Assembly (NCBI GenBank): GCA_005804885.1 | Contig: SYOX01000369.1 | Location: 16,267 to 80,266, forward strand | DNA: 64,000 nucleotides | Direction of reading: 5' to 3' | DNA from: Pseudomonadota bacterium | GTDB lineage: Bacteria; Myxococcota_A; Bradymonadia; Bradymonadales; GCA-2716585 | Shown: positions 37,076-45,456 of the stretch, piece after piece | Layout of the letters: the number at the start of each line of letters is the position of its first letter | Numbering within the stretch: the first letter of the stretch is position 1 | Program-made: the position numbers and the translations under genes | Notes under the pieces: model-generated | Told to the model about the DNA's origin: nothing | The model's database searches: none | Seen by the model: the letters and a program-made list of their open reading frames with translations, nothing else

Positions 37076-39094
37076 TCACTTTCTACGCGCCTCGGCCACC
37101 TGGGTCAAACACGCCGCCGCCTCGCCGTGGACCGGCCCGCAGGAGGCCAGCACGTCCCCCTTGTGGATGTCGTAGGGGCCGCCCTCGATGTCCGTCACGC
37201 GCCCTCCGGCCTCGTCGATGAGGACGAGGCCGGCGGCCACGTCCCAGGGCTTGATACGCAGCTCCCAGTAGAGATCGTAGCGCCCCGCCGCGACGTAGGC
37301 CAGATCCAGCCCCGCCGAGCCCATCCGCCGGATCCCCTGCACGCGGCGGATCATCACCCCGAGGTAGTCGACGTTGTTGTTGTCGCTGGTGCGCCTGTCG
37401 TAGGGGAAGCCGGTGGCCGCAAGCGCCTCGTTCAGGCGCCGACAGCCCGACACCTGCATCCTGCGCCCGTTGAGCCAGGCCCCGCCGCCCTTGCGCGCCG
37501 CGAAGAGCTCGTCGCGCATCGGATCGTAGATCACGCCGATCTGGAGCTGATCCTCGACCTGGAGCGCCACGCAGATGGCGAAGTGCGGGGTCCGGTGGCT
37601 GAAGTTGGTCGTGCCGTCGATCGGATCGATGATCCACGTGCAGGGGCTGGCCGAGTTCGAGCGCCCGCCCTCCTCGGCCAGGAAGCCGTGATCGGGGAAG
37701 GCCGCCCGGATCGTCTCGATGATGATCGCCTCGCAGTCCAGGTCGGTCTGGGTGACCAGATCGACCTCGCCCTTGTGCACGATCTCCTGGGCCTGGGCGA
37801 AGCGCGCCCGCGCGAGCACCCCGGCCCGGCGCGCGGCCTCGATGGCGACCTCAAGCTCGCGGCGCCCCCCGTGGGCCAGGCGCGGCGTCGGGACACCCGA
37901 GACTTCAGGCACCTCGGGCCACAGGCGCCACCCGGGCGCGGGCGGACAGGCGCGGGCGACCTCGGTGTGGAGGCGGACGCGAAGCCCGCGTACTTCTTCG
38001 CGATCCCTGCTTGGGTGGACGCGATTGGTCAACAGGGCGACGGACAGCCGACGGCTGCGATCGACCCAGAGCGAGGTGCCGGTGAAGCCGAGGTGGCCGA
38101 CGGTCGCGCCGACCGGGTCGGCGGTCATCAGGGGGCCAGCCGAGGTCGCGTCGCCCGAGGGCGTGTCGAGCCCGCCGAGGTGTGAGCCGAGGCGACGCCC
38201 GGCGGCATCGAAGCCCGCGGCCCTCGTCGACATGGCCCAGCGGACCGCCGAGGGGGAGATCGGCCAGCCGGCCAGCGCCCCGCCCTCAGCCGCCAGCAGC
38301 GCCTGTCCGAAGCGCGCCACGTCCTGCGCCGCGCCAAAGAGCCCGGCGTGGCCGGCCACGCCGCCGAGCGCAAAGGCGTTCTCGTCGTGGACCTGCCCGG
38401 AGACGCACGCGAGGCCGGGGGCGGCCTCGGTCGGCTCGGTGGCCGCGACCCCGTCGAGGATCCGCGCGCCGTCGAGCAGGCGCACGAAGCGACATGAGCG
38501 CATCCCCAGCGGCGCGAAGATGAGCGCCTCGGCCAGCGCGTCCAGCGGCCCGCCGAGCGCCCGCTCCAGCAGGAGGCCGAGCAGCATGTAGCCCAGATCG
38601 CTGTAGCAGGACACCTGCCCCGGAGCGGCCTCCAGGCTCGATTCGAAGAGCAGCCCGCGCGCCTGGGTCGCGATGGCGGCGGGGTCGCCGTCCGGACAAA
38701 GCGCCCGTGCCTCGCGGTGGAGGGCGCGCCACGCGGGCAGCCCGGAGGTGTGGTTGAGCAGCTGGCCGACGGTCACGCCGGCGGCCCGGCCCGGCGCCCA
38801 CTCGGCGAGCCAGCGCGCCGCGGGGGCCTCGGGGGTCAGGATCCCCTGACCGAGCGCGTGCCAGACGAGGGGCGCGGTGACAAGGGCCTTGGTCAAGCTG
38901 GCCAGATCGTAGAGGGTCTCGGCGGTGACGGGCGCGGGGGGCGCGTCGGGGGGCGCGTGATCGGGCAAGGCCGTGCGGCCGACGCAGACGGTCTCGACGA
39001 GGCGCCCGTCGAGGGAGAGGGCGGCCTGGGCGCCGGGTGTGACGCCGTCGGCGACGGCCTGGGCGAGGATCGCTTCGAGGGCGGCCCTATCCAT
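37076..39094 (-). CDS. Fusion of class C beta-lactamase-like serine hydrolase and inositol monophosphatase
   Basis: A single 672-residue frame with two domains. Residues 1-345 are a class C beta-lactamase/DD-peptidase-like domain with catalytic SLTK at 66-69, YSD at 164-166, HTSGLP at 115-120, and HLGFTG later on. Residues about 395-672 are an inositol-phosphate phosphatase domain with DLVTQTDLDCE, FLAEEGG, the metal motif DPIDGTTNF (D490) and IKPWDVAAG. No stop separates them. An in-frame GTG at 37912 could start the second domain alone (about 279 residues), but it has no good ribosome-binding site. AAGGAG lies 6 bases before the ATG at 39094. No signal peptide is visible, which is odd for the first domain. 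Confidence 0.85.
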   Translation of the reverse strand: MDRAALEAILAQAVADGVTPGAQAALSLDGRLVETVCVGRTALPDHAPPDAPPAPVTAETLYDLASLTKALVTAPLVWHALGQGILTPEAPAARWLAEWAPGRAAGVTVGQLLNHTSGLPAWRALHREARALCPDGDPAAIATQARGLLFESSLEAAPGQVSCYSDLGYMLLGLLLERALGGPLDALAEALIFAPLGMRSCRFVRLLDGARILDGVAATEPTEAAPGLACVSGQVHDENAFALGGVAGHAGLFGAAQDVARFGQALLAAEGGALAGWPISPSAVRWAMSTRAAGFDAAGRRLGSHLGGLDTPSGDATSAGPLMTADPVGATVGHLGFTGTSLWVDRSRRLSVALLTNRVHPSRDREEVRGLRVRLHTEVARACPPAPGWRLWPEVPEVSGVPTPRLAHGGRRELEVAIEAARRAGVLARARFAQAQEIVHKGEVDLVTQTDLDCEAIIIETIRAAFPDHGFLAEEGGRSNSASPCTWIIDPIDGTTNFSHRTPHFAICVALQVEDQLQIGVIYDPMRDELFAARKGGGAWLNGRRMQVSGCRRLNEALAATGFPYDRRTSDNNNVDYLGVMIRRVQGIRRMGSAGLDLAYVAAGRYDLYWELRIKPWDVAAGLVLIDEAGGRVTDIEGGPYDIHKGDVLASCGPVHGEAAACLTQVAEARRK

Positions 39095-39097
39095 GGA

Positions 39098-40072
39098 CTA
39101 CTCCTTGAGGGTGGCGGGCTGGACCTCAAGGCGGGCGGACCCGTCGAGGCAGCGCAGGGTGGCGCGGGTGCCAAAGGGCAGCGGGCGGTTCATCGCGCCG
39201 TGGCCGACGGGCAGGCCGAGGGCGACGGGCACGCCGAGATCGTCGGTGAGCTGTCGGAGCCTCTCCAGGGTCACGGCCTCGAAGCGGTCGGCGGCGACGT
39301 AGGCGTCGGCGACGGGCTCGAGATCCCCGATGACGAGGCCTGCCAGGGCGCTCAGGGCGCCGCGCAGCGCCAGCCCGGTCAGCATCCTGTCGACGCGGTA
39401 GGCGGCCTCGCCGACCTCCTCGATGAAGAGGATCGCGCCGTCGAGGGCGGGGAAGAAGGGGGAGCCGACCAGGCTGGCGATCAGGGAGAGGTTGCCGCCG
39501 ATCAGGGGCCCGGTGGCCTCTCCGTCGGACAGGGCGCGCAGGCCATCCACCGCCACGAGGTCATCCTGGCCGCGCAGGGCGCGCAGGGTGGCGTCGAAGG
39601 AGCCTGCCGGGTCGGGAGGATCGGCGTGCTGCCCGAGGGTGGAGAGCAGGGGCCCGTGGATGGAGGCTATCCCTGCGCAGCGGTTCAAGAAACCGTGCAG
39701 GGCGGTGACGTCGGAGAAGCCGAGCAGGGGCTTGGGGTGGCGCGCGAAGAGGTCGGGGTCGAGCAGGGGGAGCAGGCGCATGGCGCCGTAGCCGCCGCGG
39801 GCGCAGACGACGCCGTCGACGGCGGGATCAAGGAAGGCGTCGGTGAGGGCGCGGGCGCGGGCGTGGTCGTCGCCGGCGAGGTAGGGCGCGGCGGGATCGC
39901 GCAGGGAGACGGAGGGCGAGAGGGAGAGGGTGAAGCCGGCGGCTTCGAGGAGCGCGCGGGGCCGGTCGAGGCGCGCGGGATCGACGACCCCGCAAGGGGC
40001 GACGACGCGCAGGTGGCCGCCGTGGGGGACGGGCGGGACGGGGCGGGCGTATGGGGCCGCAGGGCGGATCAA
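39098..40072 (-). CDS. LD-carboxypeptidase (peptidase S66)
   Basis: A 324-residue S66-family protein that would remove the terminal D-Ala from muropeptide tetrapeptides in the cytoplasm. The family start HLRVVAPCGVVDP, the nucleophile region VVCARGGYGAMRLL and the segment KPLLGFSDVTALHGFLN are clear. So are GPLIGGNLSLIASLVGSP, ILFIEEVGE (Glu) and LPVGHG (His) for the catalytic set. The only suitable start is a TTG at 40072 that overlaps the TGA of the Hsp70 gene (TTGA), so coupling is probable; longer frames upstream are antisense-like extensions inside Hsp70. It ends 3 bases before the fusion gene. Confidence 0.85.
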   Translation of the reverse strand: MIRPAAPYARPVPPVPHGGHLRVVAPCGVVDPARLDRPRALLEAAGFTLSLSPSVSLRDPAAPYLAGDDHARARALTDAFLDPAVDGVVCARGGYGAMRLLPLLDPDLFARHPKPLLGFSDVTALHGFLNRCAGIASIHGPLLSTLGQHADPPDPAGSFDATLRALRGQDDLVAVDGLRALSDGEATGPLIGGNLSLIASLVGSPFFPALDGAILFIEEVGEAAYRVDRMLTGLALRGALSALAGLVIGDLEPVADAYVAADRFEAVTLERLRQLTDDLGVPVALGLPVGHGAMNRPLPFGTRATLRCLDGSARLEVQPATLKE

Positions 40073-41664
40073 TCGGCGCCGAGCTCGAGGGGGTCGCCGC
40101 CGATGGGGGGGAGGCCGTCGGCTTCGCGCTTGAGCTGCTCCTGCCGGGCGCGATCCGCGTAGTCCTCGATGACGATGGACTGGGTCTCGTTGGTGTCCAG
40201 ATCCATGGCCGAGACGGAGAGCATCCCGCTGGCGTCGATGCGGAAGCTGACCTCGATCTGGGGCTCCCGACGCAGCGCCTCTCGGATGTTGGTCAGGACG
40301 AACTCGCCCAGGTTGGTGTTCTCCGAGGCCACGCGGCTCTCGCCCTGGAAGACCTTGATACGGACCTGCTCCTGGTAGTCGGTGGAGGTGGTGAAGATCT
40401 TGCTGATCCGGTGGGGGACCTTGGTGTTGCGGCCGATGATGGGGGCGAAGAGGTTGCCGAGCGACTCGATGCCGAGGGTCAGCGGGGTGACGTCGATGAG
40501 CAGGACGTCGCTGGTGGCGTCGTTGAGGGTGTGGGCCTTGATGGCGGCGCCGAAGGCGACGACCTCGTCGGTGTTGAGGTCGTCGTTGGGCTCCTTGCCG
40601 AAGAACTTGGCGACCCGCTCGCGGACCATGGGCATGCGGGTCTGGCCGCCGACGAGGATTACGTCGTCGATGTCGGGGATGTCGACCCGCGCGTCGGCGA
40701 AGGTCTTGGTGCAGATGCGCAGCGTCTGCTCGACCAGGTCGACGCACATCTCCTCAAGCTGCGCGCGGGTCAGGCGCTGGTAGACGTGGGCGTTGAAGTC
40801 CACGTTGGGCGCGATCCGGGGCAGGTTGACGACCGTCTCGCTGGCCTCGGACAGGTCGATCTTGGCCTTCTCGGCCGCGTCCAGGACGCGCTGCATGGCC
40901 ATCTTGTCGCGCCGCAGGTCGATGCCGCTCTCCTTCTGGAACTGGGACACGATGTAATCGACGATCCGGCGGTTGACGTCGTCGCCGCCGAGGTAGCTGT
41001 CGCCGCCCGTGGCGATGACCTCGAAGACATTGCCGTCGATGTCCAGGATCGAGATGTCGAAGGTCCCGCCGCCGAAGTCGTAGACCGCCACCGTCGAGCG
41101 CAGATCCTGGCCGTAGCCATAGGCCAGCGCCGCCGCGGTGGGCTCGTTGATCAAGCGCAGCACCTCCAGGCCGGCGTTCTCCGCCGCCAGCAGCGTCTCC
41201 TTGCGCTGACGATCGTTGAAGTGCGCCGGGACCGTGATCACCGCCTCCTTGAGCGGGATCTGGAGGTAGGCCTCGGCCAGCCCCTTGACCTTGAGCAGGA
41301 TCTGGGTCGAGACCTCGTGCGGGTAGATCTTCAGATCCTTGAGCAGGCAGACCGGCCGGCCCTCGGCGTCGCTCTCGACCGGGTAGGTCAGGTGCTTCTT
41401 CGCCTTCTGCAGATCCGGGTCGCCGAAGGGCTGCCCCATGAGCCGCTTGGCCGAATACAAGGTCCCGTAGGGGTTCGTGATCTGCTGCGCCTTGGCGAAG
41501 TGGCCCACGACCACCTCGCCTCGGTTGTTGAGCGTCATGACCGAGGGCGTCACCCGACGGCCGCGCTCGTCCGTGACCACCTTGACGTCGTCGCCCTCGA
41601 CGAAGGCCACGCAGGTGTTCGATGTCCCCAGATCAATACCCAGCACGGGCCTGTCTTCTGTCAC
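40069..41664 (-). CDS. Lidless Hsp70 (DnaK-like) chaperone
   Basis: A 531-residue Hsp70 with a complete ATPase domain (IDLGTSNTCVAFVEGD, AVYDFGGGTFDISILD, VILVGGQTRMPMV) and the beta-sandwich substrate domain (DVTPLTLGIESLG through QIEVSFRIDASGMLSVSAMD). It ends shortly after the sandwich, so the helical lid of about 100 residues is missing. A GTG start follows GGAGG with a 6-base gap. The gene lies 1 base after the J-domain gene, making a dedicated J/Hsp70 pair. It is clearly distinct from the second DnaK at the right edge of the window. In myxobacteria such short Hsp70 paralogues often act in regulation or motility, which is context only. Confidence 0.9.
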   Translation of the reverse strand: MTEDRPVLGIDLGTSNTCVAFVEGDDVKVVTDERGRRVTPSVMTLNNRGEVVVGHFAKAQQITNPYGTLYSAKRLMGQPFGDPDLQKAKKHLTYPVESDAEGRPVCLLKDLKIYPHEVSTQILLKVKGLAEAYLQIPLKEAVITVPAHFNDRQRKETLLAAENAGLEVLRLINEPTAAALAYGYGQDLRSTVAVYDFGGGTFDISILDIDGNVFEVIATGGDSYLGGDDVNRRIVDYIVSQFQKESGIDLRRDKMAMQRVLDAAEKAKIDLSEASETVVNLPRIAPNVDFNAHVYQRLTRAQLEEMCVDLVEQTLRICTKTFADARVDIPDIDDVILVGGQTRMPMVRERVAKFFGKEPNDDLNTDEVVAFGAAIKAHTLNDATSDVLLIDVTPLTLGIESLGNLFAPIIGRNTKVPHRISKIFTTSTDYQEQVRIKVFQGESRVASENTNLGEFVLTNIREALRREPQIEVSFRIDASGMLSVSAMDLDTNETQSIVIEDYADRARQEQLKREADGLPPIGGDPLELGAD

Positions 41665-41665
41665 C

Positions 41666-42802
41666 TCACCCCTCCTTGCTCGACAGCTCCTTGAGCATCC
41701 GACGAGCCTCCTCGTGGTGCGGGTTGTACCTCAAGGCCAGCTTGATCCTGGCCGCCGCCCCCGCACCATCCCCCCGCTGCCGCTCCTTGACCGCCTCAGC
41801 ATACAGCGAATCGGCCATCTTGACCATCTTCGGGTTGACGTCCGAATACTTCTGGCGTCGGCGCAGCGCGATCTTCTGATCCGCGCTGCCCCCGGCCTCA
41901 GAGCCGCTCAGGTTCCCGATCTCCGCGTCGTAGGCGATGCGCCGCTTGGGCGTGATCAGCACCTCATAGGCCACCGTGATCCGCTGGTAGACCCCCTCCA
42001 GAGCACCAAAGGCCTCGCGCTCCAGCCGCCTGAAGTAGTTGTCCGGGTGGAACTGCCGCATCAAGGCCGAGTACGAGGACCGGATCGCCCGCTTGTCCGC
42101 GTTCCTCGCAACCCCAAGCACCTCATAGTGGCCGCCGCCCCGCGTCCGCGCCTCGAAGGCCCCGGCCTCCTTGAGGATTCGCCGCGACAGCGCCGCGTCA
42201 GGCTCCAGCGCGCCGTCCATGTCCACGCTCGCGCGGACCACCACCACCACCTCTCCGCTCGCCGCCGCTGCACGCCCGCCACCGGCCACGGCCAGCGGCG
42301 CCGAGCCTCCACCGCCCGAGGGCTGCGTCGGCGTCGAGCCGACACCCCTCGCCGCCTGAGCCGGCGTCGAGCCGACCCCTCGCGCCGCCTGAGCTGGCGT
42401 CGAGCCGACCCCCCGCGCCGCCTGCGCCAGGGCCGCGCCCCCCTCGACCACCCCCAGCGCCTCCCTCGCGTCCTGCCAGCGACCCTCCAGGTAGGCCTCG
42501 CCCCCCTTGATCTCCCGCTCCCCCATCCGCACCGAGAAGCCCAGCCCCGGCATCCGCCCCGGCGGACAGTGGGCCGCCTCCAGCACGAAGACCACCTCGG
42601 CGTCGATCTCAAGCGAGAAGGGCGCCTCGGCCACGCCGAAGGCCAGCACCACCTTGGCGAAGGGCTCAAGGCGCTCTGGCGTCGGGATGAAGAAGCGCCC
42701 TGCCTTCAACTCCGAGGACCAGGTCGCGCGAAGCGCCTCCAACGTCGGGAAGTTGAGCTTGAAGCGCGTCTTTGTCGAGGTGCCTTTCTGCGTCAAGGAC
42801 AT
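41666..42802 (-). CDS. PilZ-like and J-domain co-chaperone
   Basis: A 378-residue protein with an N-terminal PilZ-like domain of the TIGR02266 myxobacterial type (residues 12-92, with LKAGRFFIPTPERL and PGRMPGLGFS). A linker has three copies of an 11-residue repeat (125-157). The J domain at about 224-292 carries HPD at 252-254. A C-terminal TPR-like unit (RQRGDGAGAAARIKLALRYN) ends the chain. It should stimulate the adjacent Hsp70. The PilZ-like part lacks a clear RxxxR c-di-GMP motif. The ATG at 42802 begins the PilZ part; the ribosome-binding site is weak (GGGTG). It is the first gene of a five-gene minus-strand set. Confidence 0.82.
   Translation of the reverse strand: MSLTQKGTSTKTRFKLNFPTLEALRATWSSELKAGRFFIPTPERLEPFAKVVLAFGVAEAPFSLEIDAEVVFVLEAAHCPPGRMPGLGFSVRMGEREIKGGEAYLEGRWQDAREALGVVEGGAALAQAARGVGSTPAQAARGVGSTPAQAARGVGSTPTQPSGGGGSAPLAVAGGGRAAAASGEVVVVVRASVDMDGALEPDAALSRRILKEAGAFEARTRGGGHYEVLGVARNADKRAIRSSYSALMRQFHPDNYFRRLEREAFGALEGVYQRITVAYEVLITPKRRIAYDAEIGNLSGSEAGGSADQKIALRRRQKYSDVNPKMVKMADSLYAEAVKERQRGDGAGAAARIKLALRYNPHHEEARRMLKELSSKEG
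42331..42429 (-). repeat. Three 33-bp in-frame tandem repeats (GVGSTPAQAAR)
   Basis: Three 33-base units at 42331-42363, 42364-42396 and 42397-42429 encode the 11-residue unit GVGSTPAQAAR in the linker of the PilZ/J-domain protein. They are nearly identical at DNA level, which suggests recent expansion. Confidence 0.85.
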
Positions 42803-42873
42803 CACCCAGCGGACCCTTTGAGGACCCCGTACCTGTTCCCCTGCAATGCTGCCGTTCGAGACAAGCTGAACAA

Positions 42874-42903
42874 TTTTTACAGCACAAAGGCCAACCAGGG
42901 CAA
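42874..42903 (-). promoter_or_regulatory. Possible promoter for the PilZ/J-Hsp70 set
   Basis: On the minus strand TTGCCC (42898-42903) and TAAAAA (42874-42879) are 18 bases apart in an AT-richer patch. Transcription would start about 65 bases before the ATG at 42802. The -10 match is moderate. Confidence 0.35.
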
Positions 42904-42969
42904 GCGAGCCTGGACCCACGGAGAGCCCAGCGCCACTCCATGGCCGCTCGACGCGCTCTGGGGCCGCCA

Positions 42970-45279
42970 TCAAGGCGCCGGACCGCAATCCAGCTCCGCG
43001 CGGACGAGCAGCCGCCCGCCCTCCGGCCTGAGGACCACCCCACCGCAGCGGATCGTGTCCAGGACGAGGGCGCCGTTGGCCCTCAGCCGATCCACGACCT
43101 CCGGGACCGGGTGCCCGAAGCGGTTGCCTGCCCCGGCCTGGATCACGGCCACGGGCGCGCGGGCTCGGCGCAAGAACTCCAATGAAGACGATGTCTTGCT
43201 GCCATGATGAGCCACCTTGAGCGCGTGCACCGGCCTGACACGGGGCAAGGCGAGGCGCTCACCCTCTGCCTCGATGTCGCCCGTCAGGAGCACCCTGAGG
43301 CCCTCCACCTCCACCTCCATGACCACGCTGCGATCATTGCGAGAGGCCCCGCCGCCGCGATCCAGGCGCCGAAAGACCATCGCCCCGACCTGCGCCCGCG
43401 CCGGCGGCTCCATGACGCGGGCCCCCACGAGCCGGGCCGCCTCCAGCACCTCGGCCTCCAGCGCATTGCGCCCGTCCGGCGCGCTCCACCAGATCCAGCG
43501 CGGCCTGAAGCGCCGCACGACCGACGCCACGCCCCCGATGTGATCCAGATCCGCGTGCGAGATCACCACCCCGTCCAGGCGCCTCACCCCCAGCCGCAAG
43601 AGCCCCGGCCTGACGACCTCCTCGCCTGCATCCTGGCCCTCCAGGCCGCGCCCCCCGGCGTCCACGAGCACCGCCGCGCCGCGACCATCCCGCAGCAGGA
43701 TCGAGTCCCCCTGACCCACCGGCAGGAACCTCACCTCCGGCCCCGAGGGCCCGCCCCACAGCCCCACCGCCAGCACCCCGGCCGACAGGCACGCCAGCGC
43801 CGCCCTCCCCTTGCCTCGGGCCGCCAGGGCTCCGGCCACGATCAGCACCGCGACGAGCGCCGGCCCAGGCCACAAGCCCACCTCGATCCCCGACATCGGC
43901 ATCTCCACCGCCATCGCCTCGATCCCCCACATCCCCGCCCAGCACACCCAAAGGAGGCCCTCGGCGACGCCCTCCAGCCCAGGGATCGCCGAGAACACCA
44001 GCGCGCCCAGGCCGCTGATCAAGCTCAACATCATCAAGGGAATGGCCGGGACGTTGAGCCCCACCCCCAGCAAGGGAAGCCGCCCGAAGTGCCACATCAA
44101 CCACGGCGCACACGCCGCGCTGCACACCACGGACGCCTTCGCGGTCCCCACCGCCCACCCCAGCGCGCCGCTCGCCTCCCGCTCCTCTCCCTCGAAGATC
44201 GCCCCGAGGCCGGCCAGCGCCGAGACCGAGAGCTGAAACCCCGGATCAAAGAGCGCGTGGGTCGTGTCCCCGAGCAAGATCACCGCCGCCGCCACCGCGA
44301 TCCCCGTGGACATCGCCCCACGGCGATCCAACGCCGACGCCACCCGCCACCCGACCAGCATCACGAAGGATCTCTGCGCCGACACGGGCCACCCCACCAG
44401 CGCCGCGAAGACCCCCACCACCGCCAACCCCCCCGCGCTCGACGCCCACCGCGCCCGCCGCCCACCGAGCCTGTCGACCGCAGCGATCACCAGCCCGCCC
44501 AGTAAGCTCAAGTGCAACCCCGAGATCGCCAGCAGGTGGCTCAACCCCGCCTCGTCGATGGGCGCTCGGCGCTCGGGCGAGATGAACCCCTTCGTCCCGG
44601 TCAGGATCGCCAGCACGAGCGCCGCGCGCTCCTGGCCGAGCGCCCCCTCGATCCACGCCTCGCGCCCCTGCCGCCAGCGGTCCAGCGCGCCCCGCGCCGT
44701 CGCCGATCCTTCAAGCCGCACCACGGGCTCCTCGGCGGACAGCCCGCCGGCCAGCCGCAGCCGCGCAGACCAGCGCCACATATCGGGCAGCCAGCGCGCC
44801 TCCCGCTCCCTCGGCCGCCACGCGCGACCCCCCGCCCACACCCTGTCGCCGCCCACCACGGGCGCCCCCTCGGCCGCGCTCAACAGGAGGCGCGCGCTGC
44901 AGGGCCTCCCATCACATTGATCAGCCCGCACCACCGCCGACCACCCGCCGCCCAGCCTGGCGCGCGACCCCTCCTCCACCACGCCCTCCAGCTCCGACCA
45001 CGCCTCCGCGTCGCGGCCCCAGCCCGCAGGCGCCCCCAGCGCGGGATCTGCGGCGCTCAGGTGAGCGCCGAGCCCCAGCGCCACTCCGCACGCCCCCAGG
45101 ATCACCCAGGGCGACCGCCTCGACGATCGCAACCCCCACCACCACGAGGCCCCCACGAAGGCCGCCGCGACCACCCAGGGCCAGAGCGGCGCAGACACCG
45201 ACCCCGACCCGCGCAGCGCGTCCCCCAGGACCACGCCGAGCGCCACCCCCGCCACCAGCGCCGGCCACAACCACTGCAT
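42970..45279 (-). CDS. comEC: DNA internalisation competence protein ComEC/Rec2
   Basis: A 769-residue inner-membrane DNA-import channel. Early membrane helices and an OB-like soluble part lead to the Competence domain with AGLSHLLAISGLHLSLLGG and several helices. The C-terminal metallo-beta-lactamase domain has GQGDSILLRDG, VVISHADLDHIGG and LKVAHHGSKTSSS, matching ComEC relatives. ComEC carries single-stranded DNA across the inner membrane during transformation. The length is typical. The start at 45279 has GGGAG upstream and begins in the first helix. comF lies elsewhere in the window (near 5 kb). It lies downstream of a membrane protein gene by about 180 bases. Confidence 0.92.
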   Translation of the reverse strand: MQWLWPALVAGVALGVVLGDALRGSGSVSAPLWPWVVAAAFVGASWWWGLRSSRRSPWVILGACGVALGLGAHLSAADPALGAPAGWGRDAEAWSELEGVVEEGSRARLGGGWSAVVRADQCDGRPCSARLLLSAAEGAPVVGGDRVWAGGRAWRPREREARWLPDMWRWSARLRLAGGLSAEEPVVRLEGSATARGALDRWRQGREAWIEGALGQERAALVLAILTGTKGFISPERRAPIDEAGLSHLLAISGLHLSLLGGLVIAAVDRLGGRRARWASSAGGLAVVGVFAALVGWPVSAQRSFVMLVGWRVASALDRRGAMSTGIAVAAAVILLGDTTHALFDPGFQLSVSALAGLGAIFEGEEREASGALGWAVGTAKASVVCSAACAPWLMWHFGRLPLLGVGLNVPAIPLMMLSLISGLGALVFSAIPGLEGVAEGLLWVCWAGMWGIEAMAVEMPMSGIEVGLWPGPALVAVLIVAGALAARGKGRAALACLSAGVLAVGLWGGPSGPEVRFLPVGQGDSILLRDGRGAAVLVDAGGRGLEGQDAGEEVVRPGLLRLGVRRLDGVVISHADLDHIGGVASVVRRFRPRWIWWSAPDGRNALEAEVLEAARLVGARVMEPPARAQVGAMVFRRLDRGGGASRNDRSVVMEVEVEGLRVLLTGDIEAEGERLALPRVRPVHALKVAHHGSKTSSSLEFLRRARAPVAVIQAGAGNRFGHPVPEVVDRLRANGALVLDTIRCGGVVLRPEGGRLLVRAELDCGPAP

Positions 45280-45456
45280 CTCTCTCGCCCTCCCGCGCCC
45301 GCAAGCGAAAGGCGGACCTCGACGCGAAGCCGCCGCCCGGAGCCCTGCTGGCTCCCCGAAGGTCTCGCCGCTCCCGCGACGAGGCCCAGAGCGGGGCGAG
45401 TTGTCGGTCAGGCGAGTCGCCTTGTTGCCTGTCGGGTCGTGAAGGGGTCGATGGGC

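Noticed and set aside
40073..40747. N-terminal extension of the LD-carboxypeptidase frame
   Set aside because: It lies inside the Hsp70 gene in another frame and shows Arg/His/Pro-rich shadow composition; the TTG at 40072 fits the family length.
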